Shown piece after piece: positions 18,632 to 27,300 of a DNA stretch of 33,234 nt. Position 1 is the stretch's first letter, and each line of letters opens with the position of its first letter. The stretch covers positions 1 to 33,234 of the forward strand of contig JAUHYW010000094.1 of assembly GCA_030426085.1 (NCBI GenBank). The letters are read 5' to 3'. Made by a program: the position numbers and the translations under genes. The stretch is from a bacterium. Lineage in GTDB: Bacteria; Myxococcota_A; Bradymonadia; UBA7976; UBA1532. The notes below the pieces were generated by a model that did no database searches, had not been told where the DNA came from, and saw only the letters and a program-made list of their open reading frames with translations.

Positions 18632-18651
18632 GCCGCCCGCAGCCGGGCGGC
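18632..18651 (-). terminator. GC-rich hairpin between queF and the operon
   Basis: A perfect 8-bp stem (GCCGCCCG / CGGGCGGC) with a 4-nt loop, flanked by GAC/GTC that can extend it past one bulged G. It lies about 85 nt beyond the queF stop and about 90 nt before the first operon gene, so it can end queF transcription and separate the two units. On the minus strand it is followed by GTCGAAATTG, not a real T-tract. The promoter of the operon should lie between this hairpin and 18543, but no convincing -35/-10 pair is visible. Confidence 0.4.
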
Positions 18652-18736
18652 GTCACCCGATTGACGGCGCCCTGTCCCCAACTCGACGCCTCGCCATCAG
18701 GCGGCCATCGGCCGACCGGGGGCGTCGGGCGCGGCC

Positions 18737-19099
18737 TCAGCCGGGCGGAGTCCCGTGGCGGGCGGTGACGACGGTGCGGATGCCGCCCCGCACGTAGAAG
18801 TCCCCCTCGACCTCCATGAAGCGGGGCGCGGTCAGGGCGACGAGGTCGTCGAGGATGCGGTTGGTCACCGCCTCGTGGAAGTGCCCCTCGTCGCGGAAGC
18901 TCCACAGGTACAGCTTCAGCGACTTCAGCTCGACGCAGCGCCGGTCGGGCACGTAGCGGATGCGCAGGGTGGCGAAGTCCGGCTGGCCGGTCTTGGGGCA
19001 CAGGCAGGTGAACTCGGGGCAGTCGAAGCGGATCTCGTAGTCCCGCTCGGGGCGGGGGTTGTCGAAGGCGTCCAGCTCTTTGCTCGGCGAGGTCGACAT
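18737..19099 (-). CDS. queF: NADPH-dependent 7-cyano-7-deazaguanine reductase QueF (short type)
   Basis: A protein of 120 residues that reduces the nitrile preQ0 to the amine preQ1 in queuosine tRNA modification, in the cytoplasm. The family's [15 protein letters not shown] block is present, with the nucleophile Cys34 and the proton donor Asp41, followed by the QueF motif [20 protein letters not shown] (about 57-76) and a C-terminal VRGGIRT. Its length and single-domain form match the Bacillus-type unimodular enzyme rather than the about 280-residue E. coli type. The start is the ATG preceded by GGAGAG (19103-19108 on the minus strand); longer readings upstream are Arg-rich and not conserved. 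It is divergent from yceI, and no other queuosine gene is nearby. No preQ1 riboswitch could be recognised in its leader. Confidence 0.95.
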   Translation of the reverse strand: MSTSPSKELDAFDNPRPERDYEIRFDCPEFTCLCPKTGQPDFATLRIRYVPDRRCVELKSLKLYLWSFRDEGHFHEAVTNRILDDLVALTAPRFMEVEGDFYVRGGIRTVVTARHGTPPG

Positions 19100-19283
19100 C
19101 GGCTCTCCAGCGGTCGGTTGCGGGCGACGGGGTAGCACAGCCCGGGCTCGGGGGACAGGGTTGCCCAGCGGCAACAATGCGTTTCGATACCGCCCGCGAC
19201 ATCGGGTCGCGGCGCCGCATCGATCCCCCGTGCGCCGGCTGCGGTCGGCCACTGACATCAACCGTGAGAAGGATACGATCCCG
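19100..19283. promoter_or_regulatory. Divergent intergenic region between queF and the YceI gene
   Basis: This 184-nt region must hold promoters for both directions. Visible structure: a 6-bp stem GTTGCC / GGCAAC with a 4-nt loop at 19160-19175, a small GCGAC / GTCGC repeat around 19196-19210, and the yceI ribosome site GAGAAGGA at 19265-19272. I could not assign -35 or -10 boxes with confidence. Confidence 0.4.
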
Positions 19284-19856
19284 ATGAAGCTGATCACCCC
19301 CGCGCTGCTCGCCTTCGCCCTGCTCTTCGGCGCCTCCCAGGCCTCGGCCGCCAACTGGAAGGTCGACGAGTCCCACGCCTTCGCCGTCTTCAAGGTGATG
19401 CACCTCGGCATCGCGCCGGCCTACGGCCAGTTCGTCAAGGTCGGGGGCAGCCTCGACTTCGACCCGGCCAACCCCGGGGCCACCAGGCTCACCATCGAGA
19501 TCGCCGCCGACAGCGTCTTCACCGGCAACAAGAAGCGGGACGATCACCTCAAGAACGCCGACTTCTTCGACGCCAAGCAGTTCCCCAAGCTGACGTTTCA
19601 GAGCACCGCCTGGAAGAAGACCGGGGATGGGACCTACGAGGTCACCGGCAACCTGACCCTGCGCGGCCAGACCAAGCCGGTCACCGTCACGGTCAAGCAG
19701 ACCGGCATGGGCAAGGACCCCTGGGGCAACGAGCGGGTCGGCATGACCGCGGACTTCACCATCGACCGCATGGACTACGGCATCGCCTACATGCCCGATG
19801 GCCTCGGCAAGCAGGTCGACCTGATGCTCTCGGCCGAGTTCATCAAGCAGAAGTGA
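19284..19856 (+). CDS. Secreted YceI-family lipocalin-like protein
   Basis: A protein of 190 residues. It begins with a signal peptide ([22 protein letters not shown], cleavage after about 22). The mature part is a complete YceI domain: [20 protein letters not shown] at its start, then [10 protein letters not shown], the [23 protein letters not shown] block, [15 protein letters not shown], and RMDYGIAYM near the end. The family forms an extended lipocalin-like barrel that binds polyisoprenoid or related lipids in the periplasm; the physiological role is usually unknown. The ATG was chosen because the signal peptide begins there and GAGAAGGA precedes it. Codon use is like the neighbours. It stands alone next to divergent queF, and a short gap follows before the membrane protein. 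Confidence 0.93.
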   Translation: MKLITPALLAFALLFGASQASAANWKVDESHAFAVFKVMHLGIAPAYGQFVKVGGSLDFDPANPGATRLTIEIAADSVFTGNKKRDDHLKNADFFDAKQFPKLTFQSTAWKKTGDGTYEVTGNLTLRGQTKPVTVTVKQTGMGKDPWGNERVGMTADFTIDRMDYGIAYMPDGLGKQVDLMLSAEFIKQK

Positions 19857-19894
19857 GCCCGGCGGCCGCCCGGCCGCGCCCCTCTCCTCCCGCC

Positions 19895-19910
19895 GCGCGC
19901 GACCGCGCGC
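19895..19910 (+). terminator. Possible weak terminator hairpin after the YceI gene
   Basis: A perfect GCGCGC / GCGCGC inverted repeat with a GACC loop lies 38 nt after the stop and just before the next ribosome site. It is followed by C-rich sequence without T residues, so it may only slow transcription. The call rests on symmetry alone. Confidence 0.25.
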
Positions 19911-19929
19911 CCCCGCCCCGAGGTGCCCC

Positions 19930-20874
19930 ATGGACGCCGCCACCAAGGTCCAGATCACCGGACTGCTCTTCACCCTCGTCCTGCCCGTCGGCGTCACCGC
20001 GGCGGCCCTCTTCGGCGGGCACCGGCTGCGGCCCGGCGCGCCGGCGGTCGCCCTGGCCCTGATCGCGGGGCTGGTGACGGCGGCGCTGGGCATCAGCGGG
20101 GCGCCGTCTCCGATCGACGCCGACGACTGGCTGCTCATCGGGCCGGCGGTCGGCGGCCTGCTCGCGATCGGGCTCGACCTGACCGGCGGGCGGCTCGGCG
20201 CGCTGCGCACATGGATCGTCGGCGCCCTGGGCGCGGCCTTGCTGGCGTTCTTCGGCTGGCGCATCGCCGGGGCGCTGGCGGCGATGTGGACCGACGGCTA
20301 CGCCCCGCTGGCCGGCGAGGCGTGGGTGGTCGACGCCCTGGCCCTGGCCCTGGTGGTCTGGATCGCGCTGCACCGGGCCCTGCCCCACGCCGAGCCCGAG
20401 GCCGGCCCCCCGATCGCGCCCCTGATCCTGGGGCCGCTGGCCCTGGCCCTGGTCGGGGCCGCGCTGACCACCGCGCTGACGGGCAGCGCCCGCATCGGCC
20501 AGCAGCTCGGCGCCTCGGCGGCGGTGGTGGGCGTCGTCGGCCTCGCCGGCTGGCGCTGGCCCCTGCGGGTCGGACACGGCGCGGTGGGCGCCGCGGCGCT
20601 GGTCCTGATGCTGGGGCTGCTCTACGCCCAGCTCTTCGTCGAGGTGCCCCGGCCGGTGGCGACGCTCTTGATGCTGGCCCCGCTGGGCGCGCTGGCCGCC
20701 GTCGCCGCCGGGCGCCACCTGGGGCGCACCCTGCCCGCGGTGGCCATCGGCCTGGGGCTGACCGCCGCCGCGGTGGGGGCCGCCGCCGGGCTGACCGCGC
20801 TGAACGAGCAGGCCAAGGCCGCCGCGGTCGAGGCCGACGGGGGCGACGAGGACGGGACCTACTACCCCTACTGA
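19930..20874 (+). CDS. Polytopic membrane protein of unknown function (about 10 helices)
   Basis: A protein of 314 residues, almost entirely hydrophobic and rich in Ala, Leu, Gly and Val. About ten helices can be counted, from VQITGLLFTLVLPVGVTAAALF at the N terminus to AVAIGLGLTAAAVGAAAGLTAL near the end. The last residues form a short acidic tail (EADGGDEDGTYYPY). No conserved charged motif inside the helices and no recognisable transporter signature was found. The ATG is preceded by GAGGTG (19920-19925), a good ribosome site. It lies 64 nt before the STAND regulator gene, so the pair may be cotranscribed, although a TATACT box lies between them. Function cannot be stated. Confidence 0.75.
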   Translation: MDAATKVQITGLLFTLVLPVGVTAAALFGGHRLRPGAPAVALALIAGLVTAALGISGAPSPIDADDWLLIGPAVGGLLAIGLDLTGGRLGALRTWIVGALGAALLAFFGWRIAGALAAMWTDGYAPLAGEAWVVDALALALVVWIALHRALPHAEPEAGPPIAPLILGPLALALVGAALTTALTGSARIGQQLGASAAVVGVVGLAGWRWPLRVGHGAVGAAALVLMLGLLYAQLFVEVPRPVATLLMLAPLGALAAVAAGRHLGRTLPAVAIGLGLTAAAVGAAAGLTALNEQAKAAAVEADGGDEDGTYYPY

Positions 20875-20902
20875 ACGGCCGCCGCGGACGACCCGAGCGC
20901 GG

Positions 20903-20908
20903 TATACT
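20903..20908 (+). promoter_or_regulatory. TATACT -10-like box before the STAND regulator gene
   Basis: TATACT inside an otherwise GC-only stretch, 30 nt before the ATG of the regulator gene. No good -35 is seen about 17 nt upstream. It is notable only because A/T hexamers are rare in this DNA. Confidence 0.35.
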
Positions 20909-20938
20909 GCCGCCATCGCCCGAGCGAGGCCCCCCGAC

Positions 20939-23494
20939 ATGTCGTTCGATCCGCTCCTGGAGCCCATCGTCGGCCGCGCCGCCGAGCGCGCCGCCCTCAC
21001 CGCCCGGCTGGCCGACAGCCGGCTGGTGACCCTGGTCGGCCCCGGCGGGGTCGGCAAGACCCGCCTCGCCCAGCACGCGCTGGCCGCGGCCGATACGCCG
21101 GGGGTCTTCGTGCCGCTCGACGAGGTCGCCGACGTGCCGGGGGCGCTGGCCGCCGTCGCCCGGGCCCTCGACATCGAGGGGGTGCCCGCCGAGGCCCCCG
21201 ACCCCCGGGGGGCCCGCATCGGCCGGGCGCTGAACAGCCGGGGGCCGCTGTTGCTGGTCTGCGACAACGTCGAGCACGTCCTCGACTGCGGCCGCTGGCT
21301 CGCCCGGTGGCTGACCGCCGCGCCCGCGCTGACCATCCTCACCACCAGCCGCAGCCCGCTGGCCCTCGCCGCCGAGTCGGTCCTGCCGGTGGGCCCGATG
21401 GACCCCGACGACGCCCGGGCCCTGTTCCGGGCCCGGGCCGTCGCCGCCGGAGCCCGCCTCGACGCCACCCCGGGCCTCGACGCGCTGCTCGACCGCCTCG
21501 ACCGGGTGCCGCTGGCCATCGAGCTGGCCGCCGCCCGGGCCCGGCTGCTGACCCCCGCCGCGCTGCTCGACCGCCTCGACGCGGGCCAGATCGGGCTCGG
21601 CCGGGGCGCGTGGCGCGACCGCCCGGCGCGGCAGGCCGATCTGGCGACCTCGTTCGGCTGGTCGTGGAAGCTGCTCGGGCCCGACGAGCAGGCCGACCTC
21701 ACCGCCTGCGCCGTCTTCCGGGGGTCGTTCGACCTCGACGCCGCGCTGGCGGTGCTCGACGCCCGGGGTCTGGACGGGCTGGCGGCGCTGCTCGACCACA
21801 GCCTCGTACACCGCGAGGGGCCCGACCGCTTCGCCCTGTTCGCCACGGTGCGCGACTTCGCCCTCGAACAGGGGCCGGCCGACGTCCGGGCCGCCGCCGC
21901 CGCCCGCCACCGGGCGCACTTCGTCGAGCGAGCCGGGCAGGAGGCCGCCGCGGCCCATGGCCCCCGGGCCCGGGCGGCCGGCGAGTGGCTGTCGCGGGAG
22001 CAGGCCAACACCGTCGCCGCCATCACCGACGCGCTGGCGGCCGACGACCCCCGCTCGGCCGTCGCCGGGCTGCGCGCGCTGCGGCCGCTGGTCTACACCG
22101 GGGCCATCGACCCGGCCTACGGGGCGCTGCTCGACCGGGCGTGCGCCGCGTCCGATCCGATCGCCGCCGGCTGGGCCCGCTGCCTGCGGGGCGAGCTGGC
22201 CCGGCTGCAAGGGCGCCTGCGGGCCGCCGAATCCGACCTGGCCGCGGCCGCCGCGATCGAGGGCGACCCCCGGCTGGCGGCGATGGTGCACGCCGAGTCG
22301 GGCATCGTGGCCCACGAGCTGGGCGATCTGGCCCGGGCGGCCGATCACCACCAGGCGGCGCTGGGCGGGTTCGAAGCCATCGGCGACCGGCGGGGCGTCG
22401 GCCGGGCGATGGGCAGCGTCGCGATCACCCGCCACGCCCGGGGCCGGGCCGACGAGGCCCGCGACGCCTACGAGCAGGCGCTCGACATGCTGGCCGAGGT
22501 CGGCGACCGCCGCTCGTGGGCCATCTTCACCAGCAACCTGGGCGACCTGCACCTCGAGTCGGGCCGGCTGGGCGAGGCCCGGGCGTGCTACGAGGACGCC
22601 CGCCAGACCCTGGCCGCGCTCGGCGACCGGCGCATCGCCGCCGCGATCACCGGCAACCTGGGCGGGGTGCTGCTGGCCGAGGGCGAGGTGCAGGCGGCGA
22701 TCGACCGCCGGCAGGAGGCCGTCGAGGTGCTCACCGCGGTGGGCGACGAGCGGCTGGCGGCGATCTTCCGGGGCTACCTGGGCCTGGGCCGGCACGCGGC
22801 GGGCGAACTCGACGCGGCCGTCGTCGACTACGCCGCCGCCGAGCAGACCCTGGCCGACCGGGGCGACCGGCGCCACGCGGGCATCTTCGCCGCGCACCGG
22901 GCGGCGGCCCTCGCCGCGGGGGGTGATCTGGACGCGGCGACGGCGGCGCTGGACGAGGCCGATACGTGGCTGGCGGTGCTCGACGAGCCGGCCGCCCGGG
23001 CGGTGCCCGCGATCCACCGGGGCCACCTGCACCTCGCCGGGGGCGACCGGGGGGCGGCCGAGGCGTGCCTGACGGCGGGCGGGGACGAAGGCGAAGACCC
23101 GCGCATGGCCCGCCGGCTCTTGCGGGCGGCCCTCGGCGACGACGAGGCCCCGCCCCCCGAGACCCGGCTGGTGGTCGCCGAGGACGGCCGCTGGTTCGAC
23201 GCGCCCGGCGCGGGCCGGGTCGACCTCGGCCGGCGCTACGTGCTGCATCGGCTGCTGAGCGCCCTGATCGATGTGCGGCTGCGCAGCCCGGGGGCCGGCC
23301 TCGAGCTGCACGCCCTGCTCGAAGCGGGCTGGCCCGGCGAGCGCATGAGCCACGCCTCGGGCGCCAACCGGGTCTACGTGGCGGTCGCCACGCTGCGCAA
23401 GGAGGGCCTGGGCGACGTGCTGCTCAAGCGGCCGGCGGGCTACCTGCTCGATCCGACGCTGCCGATCGAGGTCGAGGCCATCGACGAGGCGTGA
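20939..23494 (+). CDS. STAND/AfsR-type ATPase with TPR repeats and C-terminal winged-helix domain
   Basis: A protein of 851 residues. The N-terminal NTPase module has Walker A GPGGVGKT (34-41), Walker B LLLVCDN (104-110), TTSRSP (135-140) and a VPLAIELAAARA segment near 190, all typical of the NB-ARC/AfsR-like STAND class. These act as ATP-driven switches. Residues about 400-680 are TPR repeats with an exact 40-residue period, most units carrying a G-D-x-R turn. The C-terminal about 110 residues (LGRRYVLHRLLSALIDVRL ... GANRVYVAVATLRKEGLGDVLLKRPAGYLL) resemble the winged-helix DNA-binding domain of OmpR/SARP regulators. In AfsR-like proteins that domain is N-terminal; here it is at the end. 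A likely cytoplasmic signal-responsive transcription regulator; its targets could be the flanking membrane and lipoprotein genes, which is only inference. Confidence 0.88.
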   Translation: MSFDPLLEPIVGRAAERAALTARLADSRLVTLVGPGGVGKTRLAQHALAAADTPGVFVPLDEVADVPGALAAVARALDIEGVPAEAPDPRGARIGRALNSRGPLLLVCDNVEHVLDCGRWLARWLTAAPALTILTTSRSPLALAAESVLPVGPMDPDDARALFRARAVAAGARLDATPGLDALLDRLDRVPLAIELAAARARLLTPAALLDRLDAGQIGLGRGAWRDRPARQADLATSFGWSWKLLGPDEQADLTACAVFRGSFDLDAALAVLDARGLDGLAALLDHSLVHREGPDRFALFATVRDFALEQGPADVRAAAAARHRAHFVERAGQEAAAAHGPRARAAGEWLSREQANTVAAITDALAADDPRSAVAGLRALRPLVYTGAIDPAYGALLDRACAASDPIAAGWARCLRGELARLQGRLRAAESDLAAAAAIEGDPRLAAMVHAESGIVAHELGDLARAADHHQAALGGFEAIGDRRGVGRAMGSVAITRHARGRADEARDAYEQALDMLAEVGDRRSWAIFTSNLGDLHLESGRLGEARACYEDARQTLAALGDRRIAAAITGNLGGVLLAEGEVQAAIDRRQEAVEVLTAVGDERLAAIFRGYLGLGRHAAGELDAAVVDYAAAEQTLADRGDRRHAGIFAAHRAAALAAGGDLDAATAALDEADTWLAVLDEPAARAVPAIHRGHLHLAGGDRGAAEACLTAGGDEGEDPRMARRLLRAALGDDEAPPPETRLVVAEDGRWFDAPGAGRVDLGRRYVLHRLLSALIDVRLRSPGAGLELHALLEAGWPGERMSHASGANRVYVAVATLRKEGLGDVLLKRPAGYLLDPTLPIEVEAIDEA
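22141..22980 (+). repeat. In-frame 120-bp tandem repeats encoding the TPR array
   Basis: About seven units of exactly 120 nt. A GGCGACC-like sequence coding for G-D-R-R, or a close variant, recurs at 22261, 22381, 22501, 22621, 22741 and 22861 without a single base of drift. Units are diverged in sequence but not in length. Each codes for one two-helix TPR unit of 40 residues. Confidence 0.7.
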
Positions 23495-23595
23495 ACCCCG
23501 GGGTCGGTGCCAGAGACGCCGTCGATACCCGCCATAGACGTGACGAGGTAGCGCCGACCCCCCACTCGCTGAGAGGGTCGCCGCGGAGGTGAACA

Positions 23596-24102
23596 ATGCG
23601 AACATTCCTCACGACGATGTGCGTCGCCGGCCTGATCGGGTGCGGTGATGTCGACGACTCTGGCCTCGACGCCCCCGAGGGCGCGACGGTCTTCACCCTG
23701 ACCCCGGCCGGGGGCACGTTCGAGGGCGAGGGCGACCTCGAAGGCTTCCGGCTCAGCGTGCCCCCCGAGGCGGTCTCGGCCGACCTCGAGCTGTGGATGG
23801 CGCCGCCGGCCAGCTCGCCCCCGCTGCCCGACACCGGGGTGCTCGTCGGCCCCGAGATCGAGTTCGGGCCCGGCCGGCCGACCCTGGCCCTGCCCGCCGA
23901 GCTGACCCTGCCCTTCGAGCCGTCGCGGGTGATGCAGGCCGGGGTCGCGCTGCAGTTCGTCAAGGTCTGGCGGGTGGGCCCCGACGGCTGGGAGATCCAG
24001 GATCCGGTCGCCCAGCCCGCCGAGGGCGGCGACGGGGTCACCGTCAGCATCGACACCCTCAGCCACTTCGGCGCCGGGGTCGAGATCGAGCCCGAAGAGT
24101 AG
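23596..24102 (+). CDS. Small lipoprotein with ZU5-like domain
   Basis: A protein of 168 residues. A lipoprotein signal ends in the lipobox GLIGC with the acylated Cys at 16 and Gly after it, so it is probably sorted to a membrane, most likely the outer one. The mature part reads TLTPAGGTFEG ... RLSVPPEAVSADLELWMAPP ... GPEIEFGPGRPTLALPAELTLPF ... GWEIQDP ... DTLSHFGAGVEI, the general order of a ZU5-like beta-sandwich (GG, PPEA, P..L.LPF, W..., HF). Such domains are common in surface lipoproteins of Myxococcota, usually without known function. The ribosome site GGAGGTGA (23585-23592) decides the start. It follows the STAND regulator by 101 nt. Confidence 0.8.
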   Translation: MRTFLTTMCVAGLIGCGDVDDSGLDAPEGATVFTLTPAGGTFEGEGDLEGFRLSVPPEAVSADLELWMAPPASSPPLPDTGVLVGPEIEFGPGRPTLALPAELTLPFEPSRVMQAGVALQFVKVWRVGPDGWEIQDPVAQPAEGGDGVTVSIDTLSHFGAGVEIEPEE

Positions 24103-24335
24103 CGCCCGCCCGCCTGCGCCGGCCGACACCCCGGCCGCGCGCCCCTCACCCGGACCCCGCCGACGCCCCCCGCCCGACCCCTGCCCGAGGCGCGCCGCCC
24201 CGCCCTCGCCCGGGCCCGCCCCCGGCCTCGCCCCCGCCCGCGCAAAGGCCCTCTTAAGGCGCTTTAAGTCGCCCGTCGACCGGCTGTTTTCCTAGCCTCG
24301 GACACGTCCCGAACGCACCACACGCCGAGGTCAAC
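24103..24335. other. Intergenic region: C-rich tract, then A/T-richer leader of the RHS gene
   Basis: The first about 140 nt contain almost no A or T and are clearly richer in C than in G on the plus strand, with long C runs. Such RNA could serve as a Rho loading (rut) site ending the lipoprotein transcript. From about 24242 the base composition changes. It contains a CTTAA / TTAAG inverted repeat (24253-24268) and TGTTTTCCTAG, the only A/T-rich patch here, so the promoter of the RHS gene is probably there. No gene is visible. Confidence 0.45.
24253..24268. promoter_or_regulatory. CTTAA-N6-TTAAG inverted repeat upstream of the RHS gene
   Basis: A 5-bp perfect inverted repeat with a 6-nt GGCGCT centre, 67 nt before the ATG. 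It is a plausible operator or part of a promoter, since TTAA is very rare in this DNA. No regulator family can be assigned. Confidence 0.3.
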
Positions 24336-27300
24336 ATGAATCGACTCCGCCGCACAGCGACCGCGCTCGCCGCGTCGCTGCTGTTCCCCATCGCCGCCCT
24401 GGCCCAGACCGGGGTCTCCGACGACCGGGTGAGCCTGCCCGAAGGCCCGGGATCGCTCGAAGGCATCGGGGAGAACGTCTCGCTCAACCCCAATATGGGC
24501 GTGATGGCCTACGGGGTGCCCATCGAGGTGCCCCAGGGCTTCGCCGGCGTGACCCCCGGCCTGCGGCTGGCCTACAGCTCGGGGGCCGGAAGCTCGGTCG
24601 TCGGCGTCGGCTGGTCGCTCGACATGCCGCACATCGAGCGGGCGACCCTGCGCGGCCTGCCGAGCTACGGCCGGAGCGACATGTTCGCCGCCGACGGCAG
24701 CAACGAGCTGGTCGAGATCCCGGGCGCCGCGGTGCCGACCTACCGGGCCCGCTACGAGGGCGGCTTCGTGCGCTATAGCTGGCTCGACGCGGGCGACGGC
24801 CGCGAGGGCTACTGGCAGGCGGAGTACCCCGACGGCCGCGTCGCCACCTTCGGCGCCCGCATCGACGGCGCCCCGGTGCCCGAGGCCCGGGTCAGCGGGC
24901 CCGACGGCACCTTCCGCTACATGGTGGTCGATACGGTCGACGTCTACGGCCACCGCATGACCCACACCTATCAGAAGTCGGGCAACGCCTCGCTGGTGCG
25001 CCAGATCGAGTACGTCTTCGACCAGAGCGGCGCCGCCCGCTACGCCGTCAGCTTCGACTACGAAGAGCGCAGCGACGCGACCGGCTTCGACGTGCTCTCC
25101 GACGCCAGGCCCGGCTTCGACGAGCGCCTCACCGAGCGGCTGGCGGCGGTCAACGTCTTCTCGGGTCCCGACCGCATCCGGCGCTACGAGCTGGCCTACG
25201 AGCCCTACGCCGACTCGGGCGGCTTCACCCGGCTCGCCGAGGTCGCCATGCGCGGCGCCGAGGGCGGCGTCTACCCCGCCGTGCAGCGCTTCACCTACTC
25301 CCGCACGCTGGAGGGTGTCTGCGACGCAGGCGCCGACTGCGCGCGGCCCTTCGTCATCGACATGGGCAACATCGGGGTGAACATCGGCGTCGGCCGGGCC
25401 ACCTTCGTCGACATCAACGGCGACGCGCTGCCCGACCTGCTCGACACCACCGACGACGGCGCCCACCGCTTCATCCTCAACGTGCCCACCGCCGACGGGC
25501 GGCCGCACTTCGCCGACGCGCCCATCTTCAGCGCCGTCGGCCAGGGCAGCGGCTTCCGGCTCGGCACGCCCTTCGTGCAGGTGCTCGACGTCGACGGCGA
25601 CGGCTTCGCCGACCTGCTCGACGCCCGCAACGGTCGGGCGCTGTTCAACCGGGCCGGCGGCGACTGGGCCGGCCTCGAGCCGCTCGCCGAGACCGCCGCG
25701 GTGGGCGACGCGCTCGGCGCCGACTTCGACCAGGGCGACGGCGAGCTGCGCACCCTGCGGTTCATCGACCTCGACAACGACAAGCGCATCGACCTGATGC
25801 GCAGCACCCGCGAGACCACCAGCGTCTGGTTCAACCAGGGCGTCGACGGCTTCGTCGAGGACGAGGACATCGACCTGCTCGGCTACGACCTGCAAGTCGA
25901 CAGCATCGACATGTCGGACATGAACGGCGACGGCCTGCTCGACGCGGTGAAGCTCAGCGTCGGCGGGCTGCGCTACAAGCTCAACCTGGGCCACGGCCGC
26001 TGGGGCGAAGAGATCGAGATCCTCGGCCTCGCGCTCGACGAGAGCGAGCTCGACCTCGCCACCCTCGACGACATCAACGGCGACGGCCTCTCGGACGTCG
26101 TGGTCGTCGCCGGCCGCGAGGTCAAGTACGCCATCAACCGCAACGGCGAGACCTTCTCGCAGGTCGCCCGCATCGGCAGCGACGCGGTCGACGGCGAGCT
26201 GCCCCTGCGCGACGCCACCGTCACCGTGCTCATGGCCGACATCAACGGCAACGGCTCGACCGACGTCGTCTGGCTCGACGCCCAGGGCCGGGTCACCGCG
26301 CTCGAGCTGTTCCCCGTGCGCCCCAACCAGCTCTCGCGGGTCGAGAACAGCCTGGGGCAGATCACCGAGATCACCTACACCACCAGCGTGCAGCAGATGG
26401 CGCTCGACAGCGGCGAGTGGGCCCACCCGCTGCCGCACCCGATGCTCATCGTCGAGCAGATCGACCGCAGCGACGCGGTGCACGGGGTCCACGAGATCAC
26501 CCGCTACCGCTATCGAGACGGCTTCTACGACGGCCTCGAGAAGCGCTTCCGCGGCTTCGCGCACGTCGAGGTCACGACGGTGGGCGACGCGACCCAGGAG
26601 ACCGGGCTGCAAGTCACCGAGTACGACGTCGGCGCGACCGACCCGTACCGCGCCGGGCTGACGCTCAGCGAGCGCAGCCTCAGCGCCGACCGCCCGCTGG
26701 GTGAGATCGCCAACACCTACGCCGACTGCCCGCTCGCCGAGGTGCCCGACACCACCCCGGCCATCCGCTACATCTGCCAGACGGCGACCGACACCCGGGT
26801 CATGGAGGGCGCCTCGGCGGCCGAGCACGTCCTCGTGCGCCAGGAGACCACCTACGACGGCTACGGCAACATCACCCTCTCGGCCAACCTCGGCGTCGTC
26901 GAGACGGGCGGCGGGGCCTGCGCGCCCTGCGAGGGTGGCGCCGAGACCTTCGGGGCGGCCTGCGGCGCGGCGTGCCGCGGCGACGAGGTCTTCATCGAGA
27001 CCGAGCACGTCCAGCCCGGCGCCGACACCGACGGCCGCTGGATCCTCAAGGCGCCGTACCGGATCTCGACCTATGGCGACCCGGACAGCGCGCTGCGCAC
27101 CGAGTCGCTCTTCTACTACGACGGCCCCGACTTCGAGGGCCTGCCGCTCGGCTCGCTGACCCTCGGCGCCATCGCCCGCACCACCCAGAAGGTGAACGCC
27201 GGCGACGACGCCGTCATCGAGACCGGCCGCTACCGCCGCGACGAAGACGGCAACATCATCGAGTCGCTCGACCCGCTCGGCGTGCCCGGTGAGGCGGCGC

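Noticed and set aside
13177..18768. Long plus-strand open frame antisense to the sensor and PgsC genes
   Set aside because: A GC-rich shadow frame: the product is H/Q/P/R-rich, while the minus strand carries CHASE2 and CapC motifs.
19100..19200. preQ1 riboswitch in front of queF
   Set aside because: I could not find the class I stem with an A-rich tail or a class II-like layout; the region is GC-rich with only a small hairpin.
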